Source: an uncultured Alistipes sp.
GTDB taxonomy: Bacteria; Bacteroidota; Bacteroidia; Bacteroidales; Rikenellaceae
Assembly (NCBI RefSeq): GCF_902388705.1
Contig: NZ_CABMQJ010000008.1
Span: 18,864 to 82,863, forward strand
Reading direction: 5' to 3'
DNA length: 64,000 bases
Made by a program: the position numbers and the translations under genes. This document shows, one piece after another, positions 1-7,844 of the stretch (position 1 is the stretch's first letter; every line of letters begins with the position of its first letter). The notes under the pieces were generated by a model. That model saw only the letters and a program-made list of their open reading frames with translations. It was not told where the DNA came from and made no database searches.

Positions 1-592
1 CGCGCATCGGCTCGGGGGAGAACACGGCCCGAAAGCCGCTGCGCACGCCGATTTTGTGCAGCCGCTTGCGCAGCATGTGCGCCAGGGGGCAGTGGTGGGT
101 CTTCGAGATGTCGGCGATTTCCATTTTCGTGGGGTCTGTCTTGGCCCCGGCGCCCATCGAGCTGACCAGGGGCAGCGAGCGGTCCAGCGCCCCTTTTATC
201 AGCGCCAGCTTGGGCGAGAGGGTGTCGATGGCGTCCACTACGTAGTCGTACTGTGCCGCGTCGAGCAGCGTATAGGTCTCTTCGTCCTTTATGTACCGGT
301 TGACGACTGTCAGTTCGATTTCGGGGTTGATGTCGCGCAGCCGTTCGGCCAGCACTTCGGCCTTCTGGCGGCCGACGGTCGAGTGCAGGGCCACCAGCTG
401 GCGGTTGATGTTGCTCGGGGCCACGGCGTCGGCGTCGGCGATGGTCATGCGTCCTACGCCCGCCCGGGCTATCATCTCGGCTGCATAGGCCCCGACACCG
501 CCCAGCCCGACGACGAGCACGTGCGCCTGCCGGAGCAGGCCGAGTTTTTCCTTGCCGAGCAGCAACTCGGTTCGTTCCAGCCAGTTATCCAT
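1..592 (-). CDS. tcdA: tRNA threonylcarbamoyladenosine dehydratase TcdA (3' end cut by window)
   Basis: ThiF/MoeB/HesA-type E1-like enzyme. TcdA proteins use ATP to cyclise tRNA t6A37 to ct6A. The visible part begins MDNWLERTELLLG and has the nucleotide-binding GLGGVG loop near residues 29-34, the AxxNINRQ-type segment (SNINRQLVALH) and the family-typical DAIDTLSPKLALI and SSMGAGAKTDPT stretches, which point to TcdA/YgdL rather than ThiF or MoeB. The gene reads off the left edge, so its C-terminus is missing. The start at 592 overlaps the end of the TatD-family gene by 8 bp, so the two are probably co-transcribed. The assignment within the ThiF superfamily is inferred from motifs. Confidence 0.85.
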   Translation of the reverse strand, partial: MDNWLERTELLLGKEKLGLLRQAHVLVVGLGGVGAYAAEMIARAGVGRMTIADADAVAPSNINRQLVALHSTVGRQKAEVLAERLRDINPEIELTVVNRYIKDEETYTLLDAAQYDYVVDAIDTLSPKLALIKGALDRSLPLVSSMGAGAKTDPTKMEIADISKTHHCPLAHMLRKRLHKIGVRSGFRAVFSPEPMR

Positions 593-1178
593 TGTTCATG
601 GTGAATATTCGTTCGTAATTCTCTGTCGTCGCCCGTTTCAAATCCCCGACGGTGACCCCTTTGGCGGCTGCCGCTTGGGCGTAAACCGCTTCGATTGGAA
701 TGTCGCTGTCGTCGGTTTCGAGAAAAAGCTGCGTGAGGGGCGTTTCCCGCATGGCAGCCAATGTCCTGGGCGAGGCGAACGTGCGTTCGCCGAACGAGAG
801 GAAGTAACCTTTCGCCAGAGCCCGCCGGGCCTGCTCGCGCGATCCGATGAAACCGTGGAAAATCACCGCACGGGGTTCGCAGGCCGCCAGTTCGCGCATT
901 ACGGGCTCGAACGCCCTGACGCAGTGCAGCACGACGGGCATCCGCCGTTCGCATGCCAGAGCGAGCTGGGCGCGGAATGCCGCGAGCTGGGCGGCATGGT
1001 CGGCGCCGCGTGCGAAATCGAGGCCCGTTTCGCCGACTGCCTGCGCCTCGTCCAACTGTGGTGCGAGCGCCGCGACATCCTCTTTTCCGGCATCCCACGG
1101 ATGGATGCCGGCCGTGCGTAATTCGATGCCGCGGCCCGTGGGGCGGTGGGTATGTATGTTGACGAATTGTTCGGTCAT
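585..1178 (-). CDS. TatD-family metal-dependent hydrolase
   Basis: A 197-residue protein starting MTEQFVNIHTHRP. The N-terminal HxH pair (H9, H11), GIHPWD, the VGETGLDF glutamate, LHCVRAF, FHGF histidines and the late ETDDSD aspartate match the two-metal site of TatD-family amidohydrolases (3'-5' DNase or related). It is shorter than the usual 250-270 residues, as in several Bacteroidetes paralogues. An in-frame upstream ATG at 1229 exists, but the conserved part begins at 1178 and a promoter-like box ends 5 nt before it. It overlaps tcdA by 8 bp. Confidence 0.82.
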   Translation of the reverse strand: MTEQFVNIHTHRPTGRGIELRTAGIHPWDAGKEDVAALAPQLDEAQAVGETGLDFARGADHAAQLAAFRAQLALACERRMPVVLHCVRAFEPVMRELAACEPRAVIFHGFIGSREQARRALAKGYFLSFGERTFASPRTLAAMRETPLTQLFLETDDSDIPIEAVYAQAAAAKGVTVGDLKRATTENYERIFTMNNG

Positions 1179-1183
1179 CGGGA

Positions 1184-1191
1184 CAAATGTA
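1184..1191 (-). promoter_or_regulatory. Bacteroidetes -7 box (TACATTTG) for the TatD-like gene
   Basis: TACATTTG fits the TAnnTTTG consensus exactly. Only five bases separate it from the ATG at 1178, so transcription would begin at or next to the start codon. Inferred from sequence only. Confidence 0.5.
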
Positions 1192-1252
1192 CAAATTTTA
1201 AGTAAATTAAAAAATAATAGATATTGCATACGGATTTTTGGGAAAAAATTTG

Positions 1253-1260
1253 TACTTTCG
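1253..1260 (+). promoter_or_regulatory. Probable promoter -7 box of the nqr operon
   Basis: TACTTTCG differs by one base from TAnnTTTG and lies in the AT-rich divergent spacer before nqrA, giving a leader of about 85-90 nt. No well-spaced -33 TTG is obvious, so the call is tentative. Confidence 0.4.
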
Positions 1261-1352
1261 CACGCGAATTATGCTGTTAGCCTGCTAACACTATAAATCG
1301 ACCCGAAATACAACCCAAAAATATCCAAACATAACAATCAAAATCTTTAACC

Positions 1353-2708
1353 ATGTCGAAAATCATTACACTACGCAAGGGTCTCGACATCAATCTCCAG
1401 GGCAAACCCCAAGACACGCTGGCCGACGCGCCGCAGGCTTCGGAGTATGCCCTCTCGCCCCTCGATTTCGAGGGCGTGACTCCCAAGCTGCTGGTTAAGG
1501 TGGGCGATGCGGTGAAAGCCGGTACGCCGCTGTTCTTCAACAAGTACAGCGAGCGTGTGCTCTTCACCTCGCCCGTCAGCGGTACGGTGGCGGCCGTCAA
1601 CCGCGGCGAGAAGCGCAAGGTTCTCTCCGTAACGGTAACGCCGGACGCCGTTCAGAGCTACGAGGAGTTCGCGAAGCCCGATCTTCGGACGGCTTCCCGC
1701 AAGGAGATTGTCGAACTGCTGCTCAAATCGGGCCTCTGGCCGATGATCATGCAGCGGCCCTACGGCATCATCGCCGACCCGAACGACACGCCGAGGGCGG
1801 TGTTCATCTCCGCGTTCGATTCGGCGCCGCTGGCCCCGGATTACAACTTTGTTCTTCGCGGCGAGCAGGAGAACCTCCAGACCGGTATCGAAGTGCTGCG
1901 CAAACTCACCCCGGGCAAAGTGCACCTCTCGGTGCGCGCCAAGGCCGAGGGGCAGATGGCGGCGCTCAAGGGTGTCGAGATGCACGCTTTCGCGGGCAAG
2001 CATCCCGTGGGCAACGTCGGCGTGCAGATTCACCACATCGCACCCGTCAACAAGGGCGAAGTCGTGTGGACGGTCAATATCCAGGACCTGGCCATCATCG
2101 GCCGCCTGTTCAACAAGGGCCGCGTCGACATGAGCAAAATCATTGCCGTGACGGGTTCGGAGGTCGAAAAACCGCAGTACTGCCGCATCGTTGCGGGCGC
2201 CAGGGTCGATTCGATCCTCAAGGGCAACGTCAAGGCGCAGAAGGAGGGCGATCGCGTGCGCATCATCTCGGGCAACGTGCTTACGGGTACGAAAACCGCG
2301 GCGGACGGCTTCATCGGCTTCTATGCCAACTCCCTGACGGTAATCCCCGAGGGCGACAAATACGAACTGCTGGGCTGGGCCATGCCCCGTTTCGGCAAGT
2401 TCTCCGTATCGCGCGCCTACTTCTCGTGGCTCTGCCCGAAGAAGGCTTACAACCTCGATACCAACATGAACGGCGGTGAGCGTCCGTTCGTCGTGACGGG
2501 CCTCTACGAGCGTTACCTGCCGATGGACATCTATCCGATGTACCTTCTGAAGGCGTGCCTTGCGGGCGACATCGACAAGATGGAGAACCTCGGTATCTAC
2601 GAGGTCGTGGAGGAGGACTTCGCCCTGTGCGAGTTCGTCGATCCCTCGAAAATCGAGATTCAGCAAATCATCCGCGACGGTATTAACTTAATGATTAAGG
2701 AGGCATAA
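1353..2708 (+). CDS. nqrA: Na+-translocating NADH:quinone oxidoreductase subunit A
   Basis: A 451-residue NqrA, the peripheral cytoplasmic subunit of Na+-NQR implicated in quinone binding. The N-terminus has the typical lipoyl-like half (EGVTPKLLVKVGDAVKAGTPLFFNK, with KYSERVLFTSPVSG following) and the rest matches family length (about 447). It is the first gene of nqrABCDEF: nqrB starts 3 bp after its stop. The start ATG at 1353 follows an AT-rich spacer with a promoter-like box. Position in a complete six-gene operon makes the identification secure. Confidence 0.96.
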   Translation: MSKIITLRKGLDINLQGKPQDTLADAPQASEYALSPLDFEGVTPKLLVKVGDAVKAGTPLFFNKYSERVLFTSPVSGTVAAVNRGEKRKVLSVTVTPDAVQSYEEFAKPDLRTASRKEIVELLLKSGLWPMIMQRPYGIIADPNDTPRAVFISAFDSAPLAPDYNFVLRGEQENLQTGIEVLRKLTPGKVHLSVRAKAEGQMAALKGVEMHAFAGKHPVGNVGVQIHHIAPVNKGEVVWTVNIQDLAIIGRLFNKGRVDMSKIIAVTGSEVEKPQYCRIVAGARVDSILKGNVKAQKEGDRVRIISGNVLTGTKTAADGFIGFYANSLTVIPEGDKYELLGWAMPRFGKFSVSRAYFSWLCPKKAYNLDTNMNGGERPFVVTGLYERYLPMDIYPMYLLKACLAGDIDKMENLGIYEVVEEDFALCEFVDPSKIEIQQIIRDGINLMIKEA

Positions 2709-2710
2709 CG

Positions 2711-3859
2711 ATGAGCGCATTACGCAATTTAGTAGATAAGCTCAAGCCCACGTTCACCAAGGGTGGAAAGCTGGGCTTCCTGGAGTCGACGTTCGATGCG
2801 TTCGAAACGTTCCTTTTCGTGCCGAACACCACGACGCAGAAGGGCGCGCACATACGCGACTGCAACGATATGAAGCGTACGATGATTATGGTGGTCGTCG
2901 CCCTGATGCCGGCGCTTCTGTTCGGTTTCTATAACACGGGTTACATGCATTTCCTCTCGCAGGGCGTGCAGCCCGAATTCTGGGCCTCGCTCTGGTTCGG
3001 ATTCCTCAAGGTGCTGCCCATTATCGTCGTTTCGTACGTCGTCGGCCTGGGCATCGAGTTCGCATTCGCACAGGCGCGCGGCCATGAGGTCAACGAGGGC
3101 TTCCTCGTAACGGGCCTGCTGATTCCGATGATTATGCCGGTGGACATTCCGCTGTGGATGGTCGCCCTGGGTACCGCTTTCTCGGTTATCTTCGGCAAGG
3201 AGGTATTCGGCGGTACGGGTATGAACGTCTTCAACCCGGCGCTGCTGGCGCGTGCTTTCGTCTTCTTCGCCTATACGCCCTCGATTTCGGGTGCTACGGT
3301 GTGGATTGCGGGGCTGACCTCCGGCGAAGGCGTGGTCGACGGTTTCTCGGGCGCTACGGCCCTCGAGAATTTGAGCACCTCGGGCCAGATGGGATACTCG
3401 GCGATGGACGCATTCCTCGGTTTCATCCCGGGATGTATCGGTGAAACTTCGACGCTGGCCATCCTGATCGGCGCGGCGATTCTCCTGTTCACGGGCGTCG
3501 CTTCGTGGCGCACGATGATTTCGGTATTCGTCGGCGGGCTGGCGATGGGCTACCTCTTCGAGGGCCTCGGCGTGACGACCTACCCGGCGTGGTACCACCT
3601 GATCGTCGGCGGCTTCGCGTTCGGTGCGGTCTTTATGGCCACCGACCCCGTTACTTCGGCGCAGACCGCTACGGGACAGTATATCGTGGGCCTGCTGACC
3701 GGTGCGCTGGCCGTGCTGATTCGTGTGGTCAACCCGGCTTATCCCGAAGGCATGATGCTCGCCATCCTCTTCATGAATGCGCTGGCGCCGCTGGTGGACT
3801 ACTACGTGGTCGAGGCGAATATCGCGCGCAGGAAGAAACGTGTTAAACTGGCAAAATAG
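2711..3859 (+). CDS. nqrB: Na+-NQR subunit B
   Basis: A 382-residue integral membrane subunit (about ten hydrophobic segments). The motif DGFSGATALEN holds Thr216, which aligns with the threonine carrying phosphodiester-linked FMN in NqrB. NqrB also hosts riboflavin and forms much of the Na+ path in the known enzyme. It is shorter than the about 415 residues of Vibrio NqrB, as is common in Bacteroidetes. It sits between nqrA (3 bp) and nqrC (8 bp). Confidence 0.96.
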   Translation: MSALRNLVDKLKPTFTKGGKLGFLESTFDAFETFLFVPNTTTQKGAHIRDCNDMKRTMIMVVVALMPALLFGFYNTGYMHFLSQGVQPEFWASLWFGFLKVLPIIVVSYVVGLGIEFAFAQARGHEVNEGFLVTGLLIPMIMPVDIPLWMVALGTAFSVIFGKEVFGGTGMNVFNPALLARAFVFFAYTPSISGATVWIAGLTSGEGVVDGFSGATALENLSTSGQMGYSAMDAFLGFIPGCIGETSTLAILIGAAILLFTGVASWRTMISVFVGGLAMGYLFEGLGVTTYPAWYHLIVGGFAFGAVFMATDPVTSAQTATGQYIVGLLTGALAVLIRVVNPAYPEGMMLAILFMNALAPLVDYYVVEANIARRKKRVKLAK

Positions 3860-3867
3860 GGGAGAAT

Positions 3868-4737
3868 ATGGCAACGAAAAAATTCAAATGCACAGTTTGC
3901 GGCTACATCCATGAGGGCAATGCCGCACCCGAGAAATGCCCGGTCTGCATGGCTCCCGCTTCGGCGTTTGTCGAACTGAAAGACGAAAAGAAGAAAGGGT
4001 TGTTCAGCGACAAGAACGGCAATGCCTATATTATAATGTACTCGACGGTGATGGTCGTTATCGTGGCGGCCCTGCTTGCCGTGGCGGCCCTGTCGCTCCA
4101 GTCGCGCCAGTATGCCAACGAACTGAACGAGAAGAAACAGTCGATTCTCTCGTCGCTGTCGGCACAGAACGAGAACTACGATACCTTCATCGATGCTTAC
4201 GTGCTCGACGCCGACGGCAACAAGGTCGAGGGTGAGGATGTTTTCGAACTGCTCAAGGATCTACAGGGCGCGTTCGACAGCGGTAAATACCCCGTTTTCG
4301 AGGCCAAGGACGGCCGCGTCGTGATTCCGGTAACCGGTTCGGGACTCTGGGGCCCTGTCTGGGGCTACGTGGCGCTCGAAAAGGATATGGACACGGTAGC
4401 CGGCATCATCATGGCCCACAAGGGTGAAACCCCGGGTCTGGGCGCCGAAATCGCCACGCCGAAATACCAGTCGAAATTCGTCGGCAAGAAGATTTTCGAC
4501 GGCGACGAGTTCGTATCCGTAAAACTCCGCAAGGGCGGGGCACAGGATCCCGAGCACGAGGTCGATGCCATTTCGGGCGGTACGAAGACTTCGGACGGCG
4601 TCACGGCGATGCTCTACAACAGCCTCCGGAACTATCTGCCGCTGCTCGTGGCCAAACGCGAACCGGCCCCGGCCGACGTGGTGGAGACCCCTGCCGGGAA
4701 TGAGTCTAACGAAGAAAATGTAGAAAACAATGAGTAA
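3868..4737 (+). CDS. nqrC: Na+-NQR subunit C with an N-terminal rubredoxin-like module
   Basis: A 289-residue NqrC. The C-terminal FMN domain ends with DAISGGTKTSDGV, whose Thr239 aligns with the FMN-bearing threonine of the SGAT motif. A single membrane helix lies at about residues 54-78, placing the FMN domain outside. Unusually, residues about 6-36 form a rubredoxin-type knuckle pair, C8xxC11GY and C24PVC27, ahead of the membrane helix and therefore on the cytoplasmic side. This module is absent from the Vibrio enzyme. It could bind Fe (redox) or Zn (structural). The gene overlaps nqrD by 8 bp. Confidence 0.95.
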   Translation: MATKKFKCTVCGYIHEGNAAPEKCPVCMAPASAFVELKDEKKKGLFSDKNGNAYIIMYSTVMVVIVAALLAVAALSLQSRQYANELNEKKQSILSSLSAQNENYDTFIDAYVLDADGNKVEGEDVFELLKDLQGAFDSGKYPVFEAKDGRVVIPVTGSGLWGPVWGYVALEKDMDTVAGIIMAHKGETPGLGAEIATPKYQSKFVGKKIFDGDEFVSVKLRKGGAQDPEHEVDAISGGTKTSDGVTAMLYNSLRNYLPLLVAKREPAPADVVETPAGNESNEENVENNE

Positions 4738-5386
4738 GATGGAAAAAGAGCCTTTGTTTTCGGCTAAAAACAGGAAGTTCCTGACGGGGCCGTTCTCCGC
4801 GAACAACCCGGTCATCGTGCAGATATTGGGTATCTGTTCGGCGCTGGCTGTCACCGTGCAGCTCAAGCCCGCCATCGTCATGGCGCTGTCCGTGACGGTC
4901 GTGACGGGATTTGCCAACCTCGTGATGTCGCTGCTGCGCAACGGCGTGCCCTCGCGCATCCGCATCATCGTGCAGCTGGTGGTTATCGCCGCGCTGGTAA
5001 TCCTCGTCGACCAGGTGCTCAAGGCCTATGTATACGAGGTGTCGAAGCAGCTGTCGGTGTACGTCGGCCTGATTATCACGAACTGTATCGTCATGGGCCG
5101 CATCGAGGCGTTCGCGCTGGCCAACAAGCCGTGGGCGTCGTTTCTCGACGGTATCGGCAACGGCCTCGGCTACGGATTGATTCTCGTGATCGTGGCATTC
5201 TTCCGCGAGCTCTTCGGCTCGGGCACGCTCTACGGGTTCCGCGTCATTCCCGAGAGTTGGTATGCTGCCGAAGGCGGTTTCTACTTCAACAACGGCCTGA
5301 TGCTCTTCCCGCCGATGGCGCTGATTATCGTGGGCTGCATCATCTGGGTACACCGCTCGCGCAACAAGGATTTACAGGAAAAATAG
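4730..5386 (+). CDS. nqrD: Na+-NQR subunit D
   Basis: A 218-residue membrane subunit with six hydrophobic segments. Cys36 (ILGICSALAV) and Cys119 (IITNCIVMGR) match the two NqrD cysteines that, with two in NqrE, coordinate the intramembrane 2Fe-2S centre in the solved enzyme. It overlaps nqrC by 8 bp, and nqrE follows after 11 bp. Length and motifs are normal. Confidence 0.96.
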   Translation: MSKMEKEPLFSAKNRKFLTGPFSANNPVIVQILGICSALAVTVQLKPAIVMALSVTVVTGFANLVMSLLRNGVPSRIRIIVQLVVIAALVILVDQVLKAYVYEVSKQLSVYVGLIITNCIVMGRIEAFALANKPWASFLDGIGNGLGYGLILVIVAFFRELFGSGTLYGFRVIPESWYAAEGGFYFNNGLMLFPPMALIIVGCIIWVHRSRNKDLQEK

Positions 5387-5397
5387 GAGGGTAGCGT

Positions 5398-6018
5398 ATG
5401 GAATCATTGAATATCTTTATCCGGTCGATTTTTATCGACAACATGGTCTTTGCGTTCTTCTTCGGCATGTGTTCCTACATTGCCGTTTCGAAGAGCGTCA
5501 AAACGGCCCTCGGCCTGGGCGCCGCCGTTACGTTCGTGATGGTGATGACCGTGCCGCTGAACTATCTCTTGTATGAATTCGTGCTCAAGGCAGGCGCCCT
5601 TTCGTGGGCCGGGCTTCCGGATGTCGACTTGAGTTTCCTGTCGTTCATCGTCTTCATCGCCACCATCGCCGCTTTCGTGCAGCTGGTGGAGATGGCCGTC
5701 GAGAAATTTTCGCCGACGCTGTACAGCCAGCTGGGTATTTTCTTGCCGCTGATTGCCGTGAACTGCGCCATCATGGGCGGATCGCTTTTCATGCAGCAGA
5801 AAGTCGACGCGCTGGAACTGACGTCGCTCTGGCAGACGATCGTCTACGGCCTGGGCTCGGGTCTGGGCTGGTGGCTGGCGATTGTCATGATGGCGGCCAT
5901 CCGCGAAAAGACCGCCTATTCGCATATCCCTGCGGCGCTCAAAGGCCCCGGTATCGCTTTCATCATCACCGGCCTGATGGGTATCGCATTCATGATCTTC
6001 TCGGGTATTCAGTTCTAA
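5398..6018 (+). CDS. nqrE: Na+-NQR subunit E
   Basis: A 206-residue membrane subunit homologous to NqrD in inverted topology. Cys25 (FFGMCSYIAVS) and Cys123 (AVNCAIMGG) are the conserved ligands of the 2Fe-2S centre shared with NqrD. An AGGAGG-type ribosome-binding sequence precedes the ATG (aggagggtagcgt). Followed by nqrF after 24 bp. Confidence 0.96.
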   Translation: MESLNIFIRSIFIDNMVFAFFFGMCSYIAVSKSVKTALGLGAAVTFVMVMTVPLNYLLYEFVLKAGALSWAGLPDVDLSFLSFIVFIATIAAFVQLVEMAVEKFSPTLYSQLGIFLPLIAVNCAIMGGSLFMQQKVDALELTSLWQTIVYGLGSGLGWWLAIVMMAAIREKTAYSHIPAALKGPGIAFIITGLMGIAFMIFSGIQF

Positions 6019-6042
6019 CCTTTAAAAAGAGATTCGGAAAAA

Positions 6043-7305
6043 ATGGAATTGACTATTATAGTTGCAATCATTGCCTTTCTGGTGGTGACCCTGGTTCTGG
6101 TGGGGTTGCTTCTCTTTGCAAAGGCTAAACTGACCTCGTCGGGCGAAGTCACCATCGATATCAACGACGGCGAAAAGGTCATTACGACCGAGAGCGGCTC
6201 GACCCTGCTGTCGACACTGGCCAACAACAAGGTGTTCCTGCCTTCGGCCTGCGGCGGCGGCGGTTCGTGCGGTATGTGCAAATGCCAGGTGCTCGAGGGC
6301 GGCGGCGACATCCTGCCGACGGAAACGGGCTTTATCCCGCGTAAGATGGCCAAGGAGCACTGGCGCCTGGGTTGCCAGGTGAAAGTGAAGGAGAACCTCA
6401 AAATCAAGGTTCCCGAAGCCGTGCTGGGCGTCAAGAAGTGGGAGTGCACCGTGGTGTCGAACCGCAATATCTCGACGTTCCTCAAGGAGTTCGTCGTGAA
6501 GCTGCCCGAGGGCGAGAACCTCAAGTTCCGCAGCGGCGGCTACATCCAGATCGACATCCCGAAGTACGATGCCATCAAGTTCACGGACATGGACATCGAT
6601 CAGACGTACCGCGCCGACTGGGACAAGTTCAAAATGTGGGATCTGGTTACGACCAACCCCGAGGATACGTTCCGTGCCTATTCGATGGCCAACCACCCGG
6701 CCGAGGGCAATATCATCATGCTCAACATCCGTATCGCCACGCCTCCGTTCGACAAGGCTACGGGCGGCTTCATGAAAGTGAACCCGGGGATTTGCTCGTC
6801 GTACATTTTCTCGCGCAAGCCGGGTGACAAGGTGACCATCTCGGGCCCTTACGGCGAGTTCTTCCTGCCGGACAACCTGCCCGACACGCAGGAGCTGATT
6901 TTCATCGGCGGCGGTGCCGGTATGGCGCCCATGCGCAGCCACATCATGCACCTGTTCAAGACCGAGAAGACCCGACGTCCCGTGTCGTTCTGGTACGGCG
7001 CACGCGCCATGAAGGAGGCTCCCTACCTCGACGAGTTCCATGCGATTGAGAAAGATTTCCCCAACTTCAAGTTCAACCTCGCGCTCGACCGTCCCGACCC
7101 GGAGGCCGATGCCGCAGGCGTGAAGTATACCCCGGGCTTCGTGCACAACGTGCTGTATGAGAATTACCTGAAAAACCACCAGGCTCCCGAGGACTGCATT
7201 TACCTTATGTGCGGTCCCCCGATGATGATTGCATCGGTGGTGAAGATGCTCGACAGCCTCGGCGTGCCGCCCGAGAACATTCTCTACGACAACTTCGGCA
7301 GTTAG
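6043..7305 (+). CDS. nqrF: Na+-NQR subunit F (NADH dehydrogenase component)
   Basis: A 420-residue subunit that takes electrons from NADH. One N-terminal membrane helix (about 4-26) is followed by a plant-type 2Fe-2S ferredoxin domain with Cys70, Cys76, Cys79 and Cys111, an FAD-binding domain with the RAYSMAN motif, and an NADH-binding domain (IFIGGGAGMAPMRS, and YLMCGPPMM near the C-terminus). Last gene of the operon; a strong terminator follows about 35 bp later. Confidence 0.97.
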   Translation: MELTIIVAIIAFLVVTLVLVGLLLFAKAKLTSSGEVTIDINDGEKVITTESGSTLLSTLANNKVFLPSACGGGGSCGMCKCQVLEGGGDILPTETGFIPRKMAKEHWRLGCQVKVKENLKIKVPEAVLGVKKWECTVVSNRNISTFLKEFVVKLPEGENLKFRSGGYIQIDIPKYDAIKFTDMDIDQTYRADWDKFKMWDLVTTNPEDTFRAYSMANHPAEGNIIMLNIRIATPPFDKATGGFMKVNPGICSSYIFSRKPGDKVTISGPYGEFFLPDNLPDTQELIFIGGGAGMAPMRSHIMHLFKTEKTRRPVSFWYGARAMKEAPYLDEFHAIEKDFPNFKFNLALDRPDPEADAAGVKYTPGFVHNVLYENYLKNHQAPEDCIYLMCGPPMMIASVVKMLDSLGVPPENILYDNFGS

Positions 7306-7340
7306 CGGATGCAATGATTCGCAAAACGCCGCAGGCGTAT

Positions 7341-7388
7341 AAAAAGGGAGGGGAAACCGGATTCGTCCGTGTATCCCCTCCTTTTTTA
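7341..7388 (+). terminator. Rho-independent terminator of the nqr operon
   Basis: AAAAAGGGAGGGGA at 7341-7354 pairs with TCCCCTCCTTTTTT at 7374-7387, giving a strong stem followed by a T run. The A run on the left side lets it work in both directions. Confidence 0.85.
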
Positions 7389-7390
7389 TT

Positions 7391-7802
7391 GTTTCGCAGG
7401 AATGTGGGGGGCATTGTTGTGCGGCGAAATCGCTGTGCGGTTATCGCAGGCTGCGGGCGGGCGATGAGAGGTAACTTCGGCCGCTGTGGTTTGGCTTCGC
7501 TCTTCCGCGGGATTGCGGTTTACGGCAGGGTGCCAGCCGCAGTTACGGAGAGCAAGAGGGCAAATTGCCCGGCTCCGAACAGCGGGGCGGCGGGAACCGG
7601 ACATACGAACAGGGGCCTGGTGCGCGCGTGCACCGCTGCAAGTATACGGTTGCTTCCGATTTTGCAGGGCTTCCTTGTACGGTCGAGTGCGTTCCGGCCG
7701 GAAACGCCCGTTTCCCGGCCGGGACGCACTGCATTGCGACGCCGCGGATTATTTGTGACATACATCGGGCCGTCCGGAAGAATAATTTTTCGGATAATTA
7801 CC
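7391..7802. other. About 410-bp GC-rich gene-free spacer with a long hairpin
   Basis: No credible gene: the overlapping short frames are Arg/Pro-rich and recognisable as nothing. Its main structure is an imperfect inverted repeat at 7687-7729 (arms GTGCGTTCCGGCCGGAAAC and GTTTCCCGGCCGGGACGCAC, loop of 4). There is no T tail, so it is not an ordinary terminator. Confidence 0.6.
7687..7729. repeat. Imperfect 19/20-bp inverted repeat (hairpin) upstream of hppA
   Basis: Left arm 7687-7705 and right arm 7710-7729 pair over nearly their full length with a 4-base loop. It lies about 120 bp before the hppA start and just upstream of the presumed promoter. Confidence 0.7.
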
Positions 7803-7810
7803 TATATTTG
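7803..7810 (+). promoter_or_regulatory. -7 box (TATATTTG) for hppA
   Basis: TATATTTG is an exact TAnnTTTG match in the AT-rich stretch 35 nt before the hppA ATG. Confidence 0.6.
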
Positions 7811-7844
7811 TATATACAACCGATTAAAAACTAATTCTATTGAA

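Noticed and set aside
7209..7844. In-frame extension of hppA giving a 950-residue protein
   Set aside because: It would run through the nqrF end and a strong terminator. The Arg-rich extension has no family features, and the real start has a promoter box before it.
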